Assembly (NCBI GenBank): GCA_038087015.1
Contig: JASBNA010000027.1
Span: 62,001 to 126,000 of the forward strand
Length of the DNA: 64,000 nt
Reading direction: 5' to 3'
Source: Cerrena zonata
Lineage: Eukaryota > Basidiomycota > Agaricomycetes > Polyporales > Cerrenaceae
Part shown: positions 20,068 through 30,260 of the stretch, piece by piece
Numbering within the stretch: the first letter of the stretch is position 1
Layout: each line of letters begins with the position of its first letter
Program-made: the position numbers and the translations under genes
The notes under the pieces: generated by a model
Databases searched by the model: none
Told to the model about the DNA's origin: nothing
The model's input: only the letters and a program-made list of their open reading frames with translations

Positions 20068-20935
20068 ATGGCCGCTAAAACCATCAAGTTCAACGCCGGT
20101 AAAGTGCAATACGACGAAGAAACAAAACGCTGTACTCCGTTACCGTTCAAAGGAGTAGTTTCAATTAAACCAAACGCTGACGAAGAAGAATTTTACGATT
20201 TTACTTGGACTCCAAAGTCAAACACTACAAGAAGCTTAGATAAAGATGAGTTGTTAATTATACCTGGAGATGTGAGCTTTAAACAAGTCCAGTCTTGTAA
20301 AACTGGAAGAGTGTTTGCTCTAACTTTTTTAAGTTCTGGTGCTAAAAACTTATATTGGTTACAAGATATCGGTGATGATGATGAATTAGATAAATTGACA
20401 GAAAAGGATAAATCATTGGTTAAATCAGTGGAGGAATTGATCACCCCCAAAGATGACGACGACGACATTAAAGAAGAAGAACCAATTGAACCAAAAGAGG
20501 AACCTAAAGAGTAAGTATCTCTTTGTATAACATCAATTTTTATTTCGACCTTTTCTAATTTTTCTCTGCATATGATGAATATACATTAATCAGTAATACT
20601 AACCGTGCTCTAGTAACCCTTCCTTCCCGCTCCACTCCATCTCCGACCTCTTGACTCCTCAATTGGTCGAACAACACTTGGACTCTTTAACTCCCGACCA
20701 AATCCAATCCCTATACGGCCCCCATCTCCCTCCCAATAGCTCGGTTTCCAAACATGACGTCTTACAAGTGGTCAGAAGCGGCTTCTTCCAACAAACCGCC
20801 AACAAACTAAGCGAGCAGTTGCGCGAAAGCAGAGGCGTCGGCTACCTCTTGGCCCAGGCGTTCCACTACGACTACAGCGGTGAAGGTATCGATGACTTCT
20901 TGAATGGCATTAGAAGAGTTGCCAAAGACGACTAA
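20068..20935 (+). CDS. RPN13: Proteasomal ubiquitin receptor Rpn13 with Pru and DEUBAD-like domains (one intron)
   Basis: CDS join(20068..20510, 20614..20935), 254 residues. Exon 1 encodes a Pru domain: 'IKFNAGKVQYDEETKRCTPLPFKG', 'FTWTPKSNT' and 'LTFLSSGAKNLYWLQD'. It binds ubiquitin and docks on the proteasome base, and is followed by an acidic KEEEPIEPKEE linker. The frame runs into GTAAGT at 20511. A TACTAAC branch (20598-20604) and CTAG acceptor at 20613 lead into exon 2, which continues in frame (GA|T). It encodes 'LLTPQLVEQHLDSLTPDQI' and a helical region ('VVRSGFFQQTANKLSEQL' to 'GEGIDDFLNGIRRV') resembling the C-terminal DEUBAD domain of human ADRM1/RPN13, which binds the deubiquitinase UCH37. 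S. cerevisiae Rpn13 lacks that domain. Confidence 0.88.
20511..20613 (+). other. RPN13 intron
   Basis: 103 nt; donor GTAAGT, branch TACTAAC, acceptor TAG 10 nt after the branch. It separates the Pru and DEUBAD-like coding parts at the linker. Confidence 0.85.
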
Positions 20936-21438
20936 ATAGACAAAATCCGTACACACATTCTTTTCCATTTATTTGTATCTTTGTAGTGATCACGTGACCG
21001 AAAAGTGACCTGAGATTTAGCAAAAAAAGATAGAAAAAAGTTTACAGCGGGTAAAAAGACCATTTATTAAAAGATCAGTAAAGAAAACCCTTTAATAGAA
21101 TTGATATTCTAGTTGTATTATTACTGTTTTGTTGTTGCTCAAGTGTCAGATTAGATCAAGGCAAGGTGGAAAGCTGTTGTTTCTCACTTTTGTTTTACTT
21201 TGTCCCGCTTGTCGTTGATTGCTTTGTCTAAAGAAATTTTTTTTATAATTTCCCATTTTCCTAGAACCACGAAATAAGATCTATATCTCTTGATTATATC
21301 TTGAAGTGGGCTGTCCTTTCATATAGCTAGAGAAGACAAATGAATATCTAGTTGATTGTTGCACCTCCTTTCCCTCCTCCCCCCACTTTCATTCAACAAT
21401 AGTGATTCTCAACATCTTAGCTCTTTATTTTATGCATA
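20936..21438. other. RPN13-SAK1 spacer with a Cbf1-type site
   Basis: 503 bp with no gene. TCACGTGA is at 20990-20997. T-rich and C-rich tracts precede the SAK1 start. An upstream ATG at 21432 opens an overlapping out-of-frame frame (see findings). Confidence 0.55.
20990..20997. promoter_or_regulatory. E-box / Cbf1-type site TCACGTGA
   Basis: Perfect 8-bp palindrome matching the bHLH (Cbf1/Tye7) site, about 440 bp upstream of SAK1. The same motif followed by CC recurs upstream of VPS13 at 30010. Confidence 0.45.
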
Positions 21439-24400
21439 ATGTCATCAGCGTCTCCATCTTTGGCATCTCCTTTGGAGTCGACGTCTTCACTACCATCTCC
21501 TCGTCCTTCAAGACTTGTAATTGACAAACCTGATGATAATCTGAAAATACCTTCTATTTCAAATAAAGAACTCTTCAATATAAATAAAACAAGCTCGGCA
21601 ACGACTGAAATATCAACTCCTGATACTCCTACGATGTCTGCCACTTCTACAGATGATTACTTCCCTGATTTACCAAAAGTCGATGATAAAGACTTAAGAC
21701 ATAACCTTCTTGAAAAAGTTAGTGGAATCTTTAGTAAAACTTTGTCAAGATCAAGAGGTAATTCAGTCACTTCAGTTTCTTCGGATAAACTGTTGAATCT
21801 TCCCCCTAATCAAAATAGGAAAACTTCAAATCAATCCAATTTATCCTATACAAACCCTGATATTAACGATAATTCTAATGATGATGCCCCCCAATTTAAT
21901 GTTAACGATTTATCAAAATCTAACTCTAATACTACTAATGATAACCTTTTAAAATCTCCCCGTGAAATACACCCCTCTTTCAAAATTCCTAATAATCCAA
22001 AACTACGCCAGAAAGAAGTAAGAGAAACTAGCCATGTCTTTTTGGAATACGACCCAATAAATAAACGTAAAGTATTGAATACTTATGAAATATTAAAAGA
22101 AATTGGAAGAGGCGAACACGGTAAAGTTAAACTAGCCAGAGATCTTATTGAAGATCAATTAGTTGCAATCAAAATTGTTAATCGAAAATCAAAAAAGGAT
22201 CGTCCTGCTTTGAGAATGAGAAGATCTTCTAAAGTACAGGCTCCCGGTAACGATTATGAAACAAAAATTAAAAGAGAAATTGCTATAATGAAAAAATGTA
22301 ATCATAAACATATTGTTAGATTGAAAGAAGTCTTGGATGATTTGAATTCATATAAGATTTATTTAGTTCTTGAATATCTTGAGAAAGGTGAAATACATTG
22401 GAAAAAACAACGCTTTTCAAATCATTCGGATGATGATAATTCGTTCAATAATCATGTGGATTTACCTTGTTGTGGTTCAAATGGTCAAAGAAGATATACC
22501 ATTGACGATGAGGATAATGATTTATTATCAAATGAATTCTCTCCCAATTTAACTTTTAAACAATCAAGAAAAGTATTTCGTGACGTCTTATTAGGTTTGG
22601 AATACTTACATATGCAAGGAATTGTTCATCGTGATATAAAACCAGCTAATTTATTAGTTAATTCAGAAAATGTGGTTAAAATTAGTGATTTCGGAGTTTC
22701 TTTTGCTTCTTCCTTAAATACAAATGATGAAGGTAAGTTAGTAAATGAAATGGAATTGGCAAAAACGGCTGGTACCCCTGCTTTTTTCGCTCCTGAATTA
22801 TGTCAAACTAATTTTTCTTCCAATAGCTCAAATTCAGTATCCGCATCTTCTTTAGAGATTTTGAAAAATGAACATTTATCTTTAACCAAAATCTTACCTA
22901 AAATTAATCATAAAATTGATATTTGGGCTCTAGGTGTTACATTTTATTGCTTGTTATTTGGTAAAGTCCCTTTCAATGCCGATTCTGAATATGCCTTATT
23001 TCAAGTTATCGTAAATGAAAAATTGGAATTCCCTAAAGATAGATTTTCTTTTAATTCACTCACTGAAGTAAGTGAAGTTGAATTCGAATTAGCAAAAGAT
23101 TTATTAACAAAACTACTTGATAAAGATGCAACTACTAGAATTGATATTCCAGATATTAAAAATCATCCTTTTGTCTTAATGGATCTAGAAGAAGATTTAG
23201 ATCTGTTGAATGAATTATTTTTCTTGAATGATACTAATGGTGGGAATTTACTCAATGAAGATGCCGTTTCCAAAATAGATTTAACTAGTGGTGGAGATAT
23301 TGTTCTGCAAAGCGAAATAGATAATGCTGTAGTTGGGGTCGGTAGTAAAATCAAAAAAAGTATTGTCGAAGCTATAAAATCAAAAGATAGTAAGGCTATT
23401 AAAGATTTTGCCCAACGTATGGAAAACTCTTATAGTTCTTCAAGTGGTGAGGACTCAGCTTATGATTCCAAAAAAAATTCTTATTCTGCTTTACAGAGTG
23501 CAAATAGAAGTGAGTATTCTGTCATCCTTTCAGAAGCTTTACAGACTTCAACACCCCCTCGCTCCATCTCACCGGCTGGTCGCCCCAATTTATTCGGGCG
23601 TCACGGATCAAGTAATTTTGATCCATTTACCTCGGCTCCACATGTACCTTCAGGATTATCGTCTCAGCAACACGCTGACAGCCTATCTTCTATTGAATCG
23701 CCTCAAGCCCCTAAGGGTCAGAGACCAAGTAATATACTCTTACAAGAGGTTATAGAATCACATAGTCCTGCAACTAGTAGAAGAGGGTCGTCAGCTGGCT
23801 TGACAGAAGCTCCACAGATTGAAACTAAACGAAATGTTGGTGGTGATTTATATCTAAAGAACCAGTCAATCGTGGATACTTTTAAAGGAATTCAACAACA
23901 GGATGATAAAAGAAGAAGGTCTAGCATTTTTTCAAATGGCTCGATTCCACAGCGTTCGCGTCACTCGTCTATTGCTGGCTCTGATGATCCAACATCTAGC
24001 CGTATTCGTGTGATGCCTCCTACGTCACCCCAAAATATTCCTCAAGAAAACCGTTTGAAAGTAAGTGCTCTTGATATCGCGCCCGAAGGCAGACCTCATT
24101 CTCTAATATCTTTGCCTTTATCTGAAAGTTTTGCTTCTTTGGATAGTTTCAATGATGAATATCTCACATTTAAATATCATGAGGTAAATTCGAAAAAACA
24201 ATTCCTGAATAATTTAAAGAAAGATAATGACGTCAGCAATTCAGATCCAAGCTTTCTCACCACAAAAGAACAAAATGATGCCTCAAGTGCTATCAATACA
24301 ATTAATGAAAAATTTCAAAAATTTGATTTGAACTCGCTGATGAACGCTCGCGGCGTCAAATTCAACATGGAAGGACCATCCACTGATGCAATTGGCCCTA

Positions 24401-25323
24401 AGAAATTTCAAAATTTTCCAAATTCATATTCATCATCATCTTCATCTGTTTCCAGTAGTGAAAGCGGAAGTGGAAGTGGTAGCGATAGCGAAGATGAAGG
24501 GGGAAATTTAACTTTGAAATTTTCTTCAAAAGTAACTCCAAAATCGGGGCCTCCGTTCCTATCTTTGAGCAATAGAGCAAAATCTCATGATTCAAACTTG
24601 CCTGACTTGATGAGACACAGTTCAGCACATTATAATAATGTAAATCCCGTTATATTTCAAGATAATGTTCCTGAATATGCTGATGTACCTGCTTCACTAA
24701 TGTCAAATGTTCCAAAAGGTAACTCTCAGGCGATGGATCCAACTGTGTCTGTTGTTTCGAGTAATGGTTCAAGTATAACATTGACTCAGGATGGTGCAAA
24801 ACTCAATACTCAAAGTAATACCAGAAGCCCTTCCAATTTGCACACGTCTTCTCCAGTATCCAGAAATAATGCTTTTCAATCAGATGACAAATCAACCGGT
24901 CAAAAATCCAAGGAAATTCCTTCACATAGAAAGAAAGTATTAGATAAAGCCAATACTAGGCAGCCGTCTCCACTTGTCAATAATGCACCACAGTCTGCTA
25001 TAGCAACGACAAACTCTCATTTGATTCCTTCAATATCAAAAGATAAAATTAGAGACAACTTGTTTAATAATCATTATAATAATCATTATAAGAAGGATCC
25101 GGTAAAATATCCGTTCCCCAAAGCTCATCACTTAGATAATGACAAGGAAACGGTCATGAAGCAATCGGCTCGCGAGGATGGTATCAACAGACCCGCATAT
25201 TATCGCTCAAACTCTGTTACGGTTGGTTTGATTCAACGTAATAACGATAGCTTTGGAGTGATGATGACGACCAAACATAGAGCCTTTCTACATAAGCATA
25301 CATGTGAATTAGTAATATTGTAA
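21439..25323 (+). CDS. SAK1: Snf1-activating protein kinase (Sak1-type)
   Basis: 1294 residues. A Ser-rich N-terminal region of about 210 residues precedes a kinase domain at about 215-577. It shows glycine loop 'IGRGEHGKVKLARD', VAIK lysine 'LVAIKIVNRKSKKDRPALRM' with the RP-rich insert typical of the CaMKK/LKB1-kinase-kinase group, catalytic loop 'IVHRDIKPANLLVN', 'ISDFGVSFAS', and activation segment end 'TAGTPAFFAPELC'. A long, low-complexity Ser/Asn-rich tail of about 700 residues follows. Sak1, with Tos3 and Elm1, phosphorylates the activation loop of Snf1/AMPK to allow growth on alternative carbon sources; in Candida one such kinase dominates. ATG at 21439; an out-of-frame ATG 7 nt upstream overlaps it. 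Convergent with ATG1. Confidence 0.85.
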   Translation: MSSASPSLASPLESTSSLPSPRPSRLVIDKPDDNLKIPSISNKELFNINKTSSATTEISTPDTPTMSATSTDDYFPDLPKVDDKDLRHNLLEKVSGIFSKTLSRSRGNSVTSVSSDKLLNLPPNQNRKTSNQSNLSYTNPDINDNSNDDAPQFNVNDLSKSNSNTTNDNLLKSPREIHPSFKIPNNPKLRQKEVRETSHVFLEYDPINKRKVLNTYEILKEIGRGEHGKVKLARDLIEDQLVAIKIVNRKSKKDRPALRMRRSSKVQAPGNDYETKIKREIAIMKKCNHKHIVRLKEVLDDLNSYKIYLVLEYLEKGEIHWKKQRFSNHSDDDNSFNNHVDLPCCGSNGQRRYTIDDEDNDLLSNEFSPNLTFKQSRKVFRDVLLGLEYLHMQGIVHRDIKPANLLVNSENVVKISDFGVSFASSLNTNDEGKLVNEMELAKTAGTPAFFAPELCQTNFSSNSSNSVSASSLEILKNEHLSLTKILPKINHKIDIWALGVTFYCLLFGKVPFNADSEYALFQVIVNEKLEFPKDRFSFNSLTEVSEVEFELAKDLLTKLLDKDATTRIDIPDIKNHPFVLMDLEEDLDLLNELFFLNDTNGGNLLNEDAVSKIDLTSGGDIVLQSEIDNAVVGVGSKIKKSIVEAIKSKDSKAIKDFAQRMENSYSSSSGEDSAYDSKKNSYSALQSANRSEYSVILSEALQTSTPPRSISPAGRPNLFGRHGSSNFDPFTSAPHVPSGLSSQQHADSLSSIESPQAPKGQRPSNILLQEVIESHSPATSRRGSSAGLTEAPQIETKRNVGGDLYLKNQSIVDTFKGIQQQDDKRRRSSIFSNGSIPQRSRHSSIAGSDDPTSSRIRVMPPTSPQNIPQENRLKVSALDIAPEGRPHSLISLPLSESFASLDSFNDEYLTFKYHEVNSKKQFLNNLKKDNDVSNSDPSFLTTKEQNDASSAINTINEKFQKFDLNSLMNARGVKFNMEGPSTDAIGPKKFQNFPNSYSSSSSSVSSSESGSGSGSDSEDEGGNLTLKFSSKVTPKSGPPFLSLSNRAKSHDSNLPDLMRHSSAHYNNVNPVIFQDNVPEYADVPASLMSNVPKGNSQAMDPTVSVVSSNGSSITLTQDGAKLNTQSNTRSPSNLHTSSPVSRNNAFQSDDKSTGQKSKEIPSHRKKVLDKANTRQPSPLVNNAPQSAIATTNSHLIPSISKDKIRDNLFNNHYNNHYKKDPVKYPFPKAHHLDNDKETVMKQSAREDGINRPAYYRSNSVTVGLIQRNNDSFGVMMTTKHRAFLHKHTCELVIL

Positions 25324-25767
25324 TAGTATAGACCTTTCTCTACAAAATTCTGATTAAGTCGAAAACGTAGCATGTATTGTTGTATATAAAGAACTCAAAA
25401 CCATAGAAAATAAACCTTAAGAGTGATTCAAGCCATAAACTTCGAACCAGTTGCTTTTTTGGAACTTTAATCTTGTGGTGTCAAAATTTAGACTTGTAAT
25501 AACTCTGTAATAAAAATTCCTAATTATCAACAGACAAACGGAAACTAATTGACATATAAAAATTGAAATGAAAAAGAAATAAAAATAGTAATAGGGAACC
25601 CAAATTAAAGTCAATGTAGAAATAAAGTATCAACGTATAAAACGTAAGAATAGATTCATAAAATCAATAATAATAAAAAAATAAGACAAATAGCCTGAAC
25701 AATCTGAGGAATATTTACATAAAATAAGTGTAAGAGGAAAAACTTAAGAGCAACTGGTATATCGAAA
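25324..25767. other. SAK1/ATG1 convergent 3' spacer
   Basis: 444 AT-rich bases between two gene ends. I see only A-rich tracts expected around 3' processing. Confidence 0.5.
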
Positions 25768-28459
25768 TTAAAGTAATTCGATTTTTTTCTTTAAAACAGA
25801 AAGTCTGTTGCCAATACTGACGATGAATTTTTCAACCATTGCTCTGTCATCATCGTCCAATTTTTCTTCGTCTGAAGAGCTATCGTCCAAAAGAGCTTCC
25901 AACATCCAAATAGCAGTACTATAAGCTAATTCACAGCCTTTTAAATCTTCCTTAACCAATTCATTAACGGCTGCATTCCTGGATATTTCTAAAGCACGAT
26001 CAAAAATTAATTTTTCAGCAATTACTCCAGAGCTTTTCTCTAAGCTTTGATTATTTTTGATCCATGAAGAATTAGAAGATGGCGAAAATCCCGAGGTATT
26101 CGCTTCTTTGGCTGATTGTATGATCAGCTTCTTGTAGTCTCAATCTAATGAATTCAGCTTTTTCTAAGCATTCATTGAACTTTTCTCTAATCCATTGAAC
26201 AAGCTCATTAATTTTAGGAATACTATTAGAATGTTTCATTAAAGCCTGGGAAGCTGGGTTTTCACCACTAGTTTCCATCTGCGCTTTATTATCAAATTGA
26301 TCATACCACCATTCACTAGCAACAGCCATCCCTCTAGCTAACAATGATAAAGTTTTAACATATAAAACAACACCTTCTTCACTAATAGCTTTTACCATTT
26401 TAGGAGGTAAAATATCATTTTGATGAAGTATATCATCATCCACTCCATCTGAAGATGGGGGTGAAGGGATTAACTGGCTGAACTTAACATCAGCAAACAA
26501 ATTAACAGCATGTGCCTTCGTAGCCAACGATTCTAATGTATTTAAGACTTGCATATCGGGAGATAATACTGGTTGAGGTGATGGCAGTTTTGAGGACGAA
26601 GCATTTGCAATTGTTGTAGAAGTTGGTAAATTCAACTTATTTAAAAGTAAGTTATTCTCAAAATTCGGACTTGACATGACAGTTGTATAGTTTTGATTAT
26701 TATCTTTAGATGAAAGCACCAATTTATCATTGGTAGTATCTATGAGATTATCAGTCGCATTTGTATTAGCATTAGCACCAAATAATCTATTTGAAGCCAA
26801 ACCAATAGCTTTTGTCAAAGCATTAGTTGGTGATATTGAAATTGATATTCTTCTATCTTGAAAACTCCCTCTTCTTTGACTTTCAGCAGAATTGGACCTC
26901 ATTGAAGATGATCTTCTGAATAAAGGATTCAATGGAGGCTTTTGTACCTGTTGATTATCAATACTTGAAGGTTGTCTACCTTGTATGTTATCTTTTGAAT
27001 CGTGTATTGATTTACCTTGCAGATTACGACGTGGATTTATAGCAACAGCACCACTACCTGCACTTTGTAATTCATCAGCAATTGCATTAACTTCAACCAC
27101 CCTTTTTTCAACAACAACGTAATCTTTTTCTAAAACCAATTCCTCTTTATTACGACCTGATCTCTGTTTATTGTTATGAATAGATTCATTAATTGATTCA
27201 GGATCAGGACTATTTTTGTTAATGATTTTTTTAATTTCTTCATCTCTTGAAGAAGAGGAAGCATATTTTGGAATTGGTATATTATCTTTATATTTATTAG
27301 TTGCTGATCTAGGGCTTGTATCATCATCATTATGAGATTGAATTTTAGCAGGAGTCATTGGACTAATTGGTTGTAATGGCTTTGATCTTTCAGAAGGTTT
27401 GATTGGTGAGATATATTCACTAATGAATAAGTTTTCATCCATTTCCGACGTTTCGAGAGGTTCATCATTACTCTCCAAACCACAAGTGATTAAAGGATCA
27501 TTAAAAAATTCATGGAAAGAGATTCTTTCAGTTGGATTATATTTTAATAAAGATCTAATCAAACGTTTACAAGATTCAGGAACTTTTGCCGAAGCAGAGA
27601 ATTTTATACGGTCCTCAGCTTTTTCAATATTTGCCAATAATTCAATATGATTAGCAGCTTTAAAAGGGGGTCTACCACAAGTCATTTCATAAAGAACTGC
27701 ACCGACCGACCACAAATCAGCTTTGGCATTATATTTTTCATATCTTAAAATTTCTGGAGCCATATAAAGAGGAGAACCACACAAGGTTTCAGCCATTGAC
27801 GTTGAAGGTAAGAAACGGGCAAAACCAAAATCCGCAATTTTCAAGATTGGTAATTCCCATAAACCAACGTATTGACCTTTTTCAAAATCTGATTTTGAAT
27901 GAACTGGAGGACATAATAATAAATTTTGAGGTTTAATATCACGATGAACCAAACTTTTACTTCTTAAGAATTCCAAAGCCGAACTCAATTGCTTTAAGAA
28001 ATGAAGAACCAAAGTTTCATTCAAACCATGTGAACCTTCAGGAGAAGGATATCTTTCTAATAAAGAAGATATGACTGGATGAGTCTTGATGAGCTGATCT
28101 CTTTTTCTTATAAAATACGATAAATCCCCCATGGAACAATAATCCATAACCAAATGGAAATGAGATTTTGATTGATTATAATCCAATAATCCCACAATAT
28201 GAGGATGTTTCATAGTTTTCAAGATTGAGATTTCAATTTCTAAATTAGCAATCAATTTTTTCGATTTCAATTTTGATCTCACCACTGATTTAATGGCAAC
28301 TGAAGCATGGGTTTTGTTATTGATACATTTATAAACTGTGGCAAAAGATCCTTTACCGATTTCTTGACCAACAGTATAAATACCAATCTCTTTACTTTCC
28401 CCATCAGATGAAGAAGACCGATGGGACTTCGAGGAAGTATGAGAGGCTGCAGACATCAT
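25768..28459 (-). CDS. ATG1: Autophagy-initiating kinase Atg1 (one frameshift)
   Basis: Kinase domain at about residues 25-335: '[18 protein letters not shown]', '[13 protein letters not shown]', '[16 protein letters not shown]', '[10 protein letters not shown]' and '[15 protein letters not shown]'. A Ser/Asn-rich linker and a C-terminal tandem-MIT-like helical region ('[17 protein letters not shown]', '[23 protein letters not shown]') follow. This is the Atg1/ULK layout; it binds Atg13 and Atg17 and starts autophagosome formation. After '[14 protein letters not shown]' the frame stops at 26072. A second frame, in step from about 26110-26150, continues '[18 protein letters not shown]' to '[20 protein letters not shown]' and ends at 25768, as expected for the Atg1 C-terminus. 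The total is 3n+1, so there is one extra base (or two missing). Start: two adjacent ATGs at 28459 and 28456. Confidence 0.92.
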
Positions 28460-29674
28460 TAGCCAGGTTTAATTGAATGATGTTGCTGCTGATCTAAAGA
28501 AAACTAGTAGTTAAAGAAAAAGGGAACACTCTGATTTAAAACTGATAGCGCGAAAGACTTTAATAGTTCCTTTAACAAAACAATAACAGTTCAAACAAAA
28601 AAAAAAAAAAAAAGACTGCGGTGTGGAGACTATCAGTAGGGCCTTCGATAAGGGGAGGGGGAGACAAAGAGTAATAGATGGACTAAAACTAGCCGCGTAT
28701 AGAGTAACAAATGTTTCTTTAGAGGAAAATGGATGAGAAAATAAACTGCCCAAGGCTGGATGGTAGTTGGAGCAAGGTATTGATACTAGAGCAACTTCAA
28801 TCTTATACGATGTACGATAAACCAAAACAGCCCTTACAAAAGATTAGGGGATAGGACAATAGTAGGACCAATAATCGAGCTAGCGTAAATAGACGGGGGC
28901 TATTTTGATTTGAGGGTTGTCAAGTTGGAACCAGAGAGTCTCAATACTAAATGGGTAAAATGAAAAGGTGATACTAACAAGCGATAACTCCCCCCATATA
29001 ATAAGCGCGTAATATCTGATAGGTAACTTTCACGTACTTGACTCGAGGTGGTATTTGTTGAGCAGTGATTCAATTGACTTCTTATATGAATCAACTTCTT
29101 ATACAAACCTATTTATGAATCAACTTCACAGCAAGGATAATAACCGCTTAGAGGTTATCAACGGATGAGTGGGTGTTTTTTTTTTCCTGTTATATCGATT
29201 GGTATTTTGTTCTCTTTTTTTCCGTTTCTTAGAGTAAAACAGCTGGAGATTCAGATGAGATTGGGTGGTTTAGACCAGTGAAGATACCTTTGATCCCTCA
29301 AGTAAAGCAGCTGAGAGAGGGAATACAACGAAAAGATTAGTAATGGAAAGAAAGAAAAGAAGTGTGTGTTTTGTAAAAAGAGTCACTTATTAGTGATGAT
29401 TCATCATATTGTGACTGATCACATTCACTGTGCTTATCGATAAGCGCCTAAAAGGACAAACTTAGCCGCCCACAGCACAGCACACCCGTACACCACATTA
29501 CCCGTGACCACAGTCAGGTGACCGTTCATCCCTTGATAGCCGATTCAAGTATTGATTCTACAGGCCACCGAGACTTACTCGGTATAGAAGCTGGCACGTC
29601 GTATAAAGAGAAGCTGTCTGGCTATTCAACTGAGTCGGCTAGTCAGCTGTTCAGTTAAGTAGTGAGTTTTCGTG

Positions 29675-29785
29675 AGTTTAAGTAGTTGCCAACAGTTTAA
29701 GTAGTTGCCAACAGTTCAAGTAGGTTCTGCTGGTTCAAGTAGGTTCTGCTGGTTCAAGTAGGCTCAGCTGGGTTCAAGTAGTTGA
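29675..29785. repeat. Degenerate 19-bp repeats
   Basis: Two copies of AGTTTAAGTAGTTGCCAAC-type sequence lead into copies of TTCAAGTAGGTTCTGCTGG and TTCAAGTAGGCTCAGCTGG. All share the AAGTAG core at about 19-bp spacing. Confidence 0.65.
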
Positions 29786-30009
29786 GTCAGGTCAGCCCAA
29801 TAGTTAGGACAGTAATCCATCAAGTAAGCTCAGGACTGTTTGAGCAGAAATTTGCAGCCATGAAAATAGTCGGAAAACAGAATTGGCCGTATCACTACAA
29901 ACAGCCCTTCAAACTATCACTCTAATACATGCCTTTACCTTATAGATGTAGCTGTTGGGTTTACTATGAAACCACAGTTGAATAAAGTCTCAGACACTAT
30001 AAGCTGAGA

Positions 30010-30017
30010 TCACGTGA
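30010..30017. promoter_or_regulatory. E-box / Cbf1-type site TCACGTGA
   Basis: Perfect palindrome 244 bp upstream of the VPS13 start, with the same TCACGTGACC context as at 20990. Confidence 0.45.
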
Positions 30018-30260
30018 CCAAAGATTACTTTTATATAATATGTACGGGTCTCGTTTTTTATGGGTTGCTATTGTCTGAGAAGAAAAATAGTGTCAAAATA
30101 GCGTCACCAGAAAGATCTCTCTAAAAAATAGACGCTTGGTTAGTCTTTATTAGATTAATGATCTTATTGGTACAATTACTTAATACTAACTACTAAATAT
30201 ATCAATTGACAATCCACTGATACGGCTAAAAGAATTGACAGGACTGATAAACAAAATAAT

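Larger units (their letters stand above)
28460..30260. other. ATG1/VPS13 divergent intergenic region, 1.8 kb
   Basis: No convincing gene; the few open frames are under 105 codons with random-looking composition. It contains an A18 tract at 28597-28614, two copies of ATGAATCAACTTC (about 29086 and 29114), a tandem-repeat patch at 29675-29785, and a TCACGTGA site at 30010. No tRNA box pair was found by eye. Confidence 0.55.

Noticed and set aside
28460..30260. Possible centromere or ORF-free specialised region
   Set aside because: Only 1.8 kb, between two divergently transcribed genes, with no inverted repeats or strong composition change.
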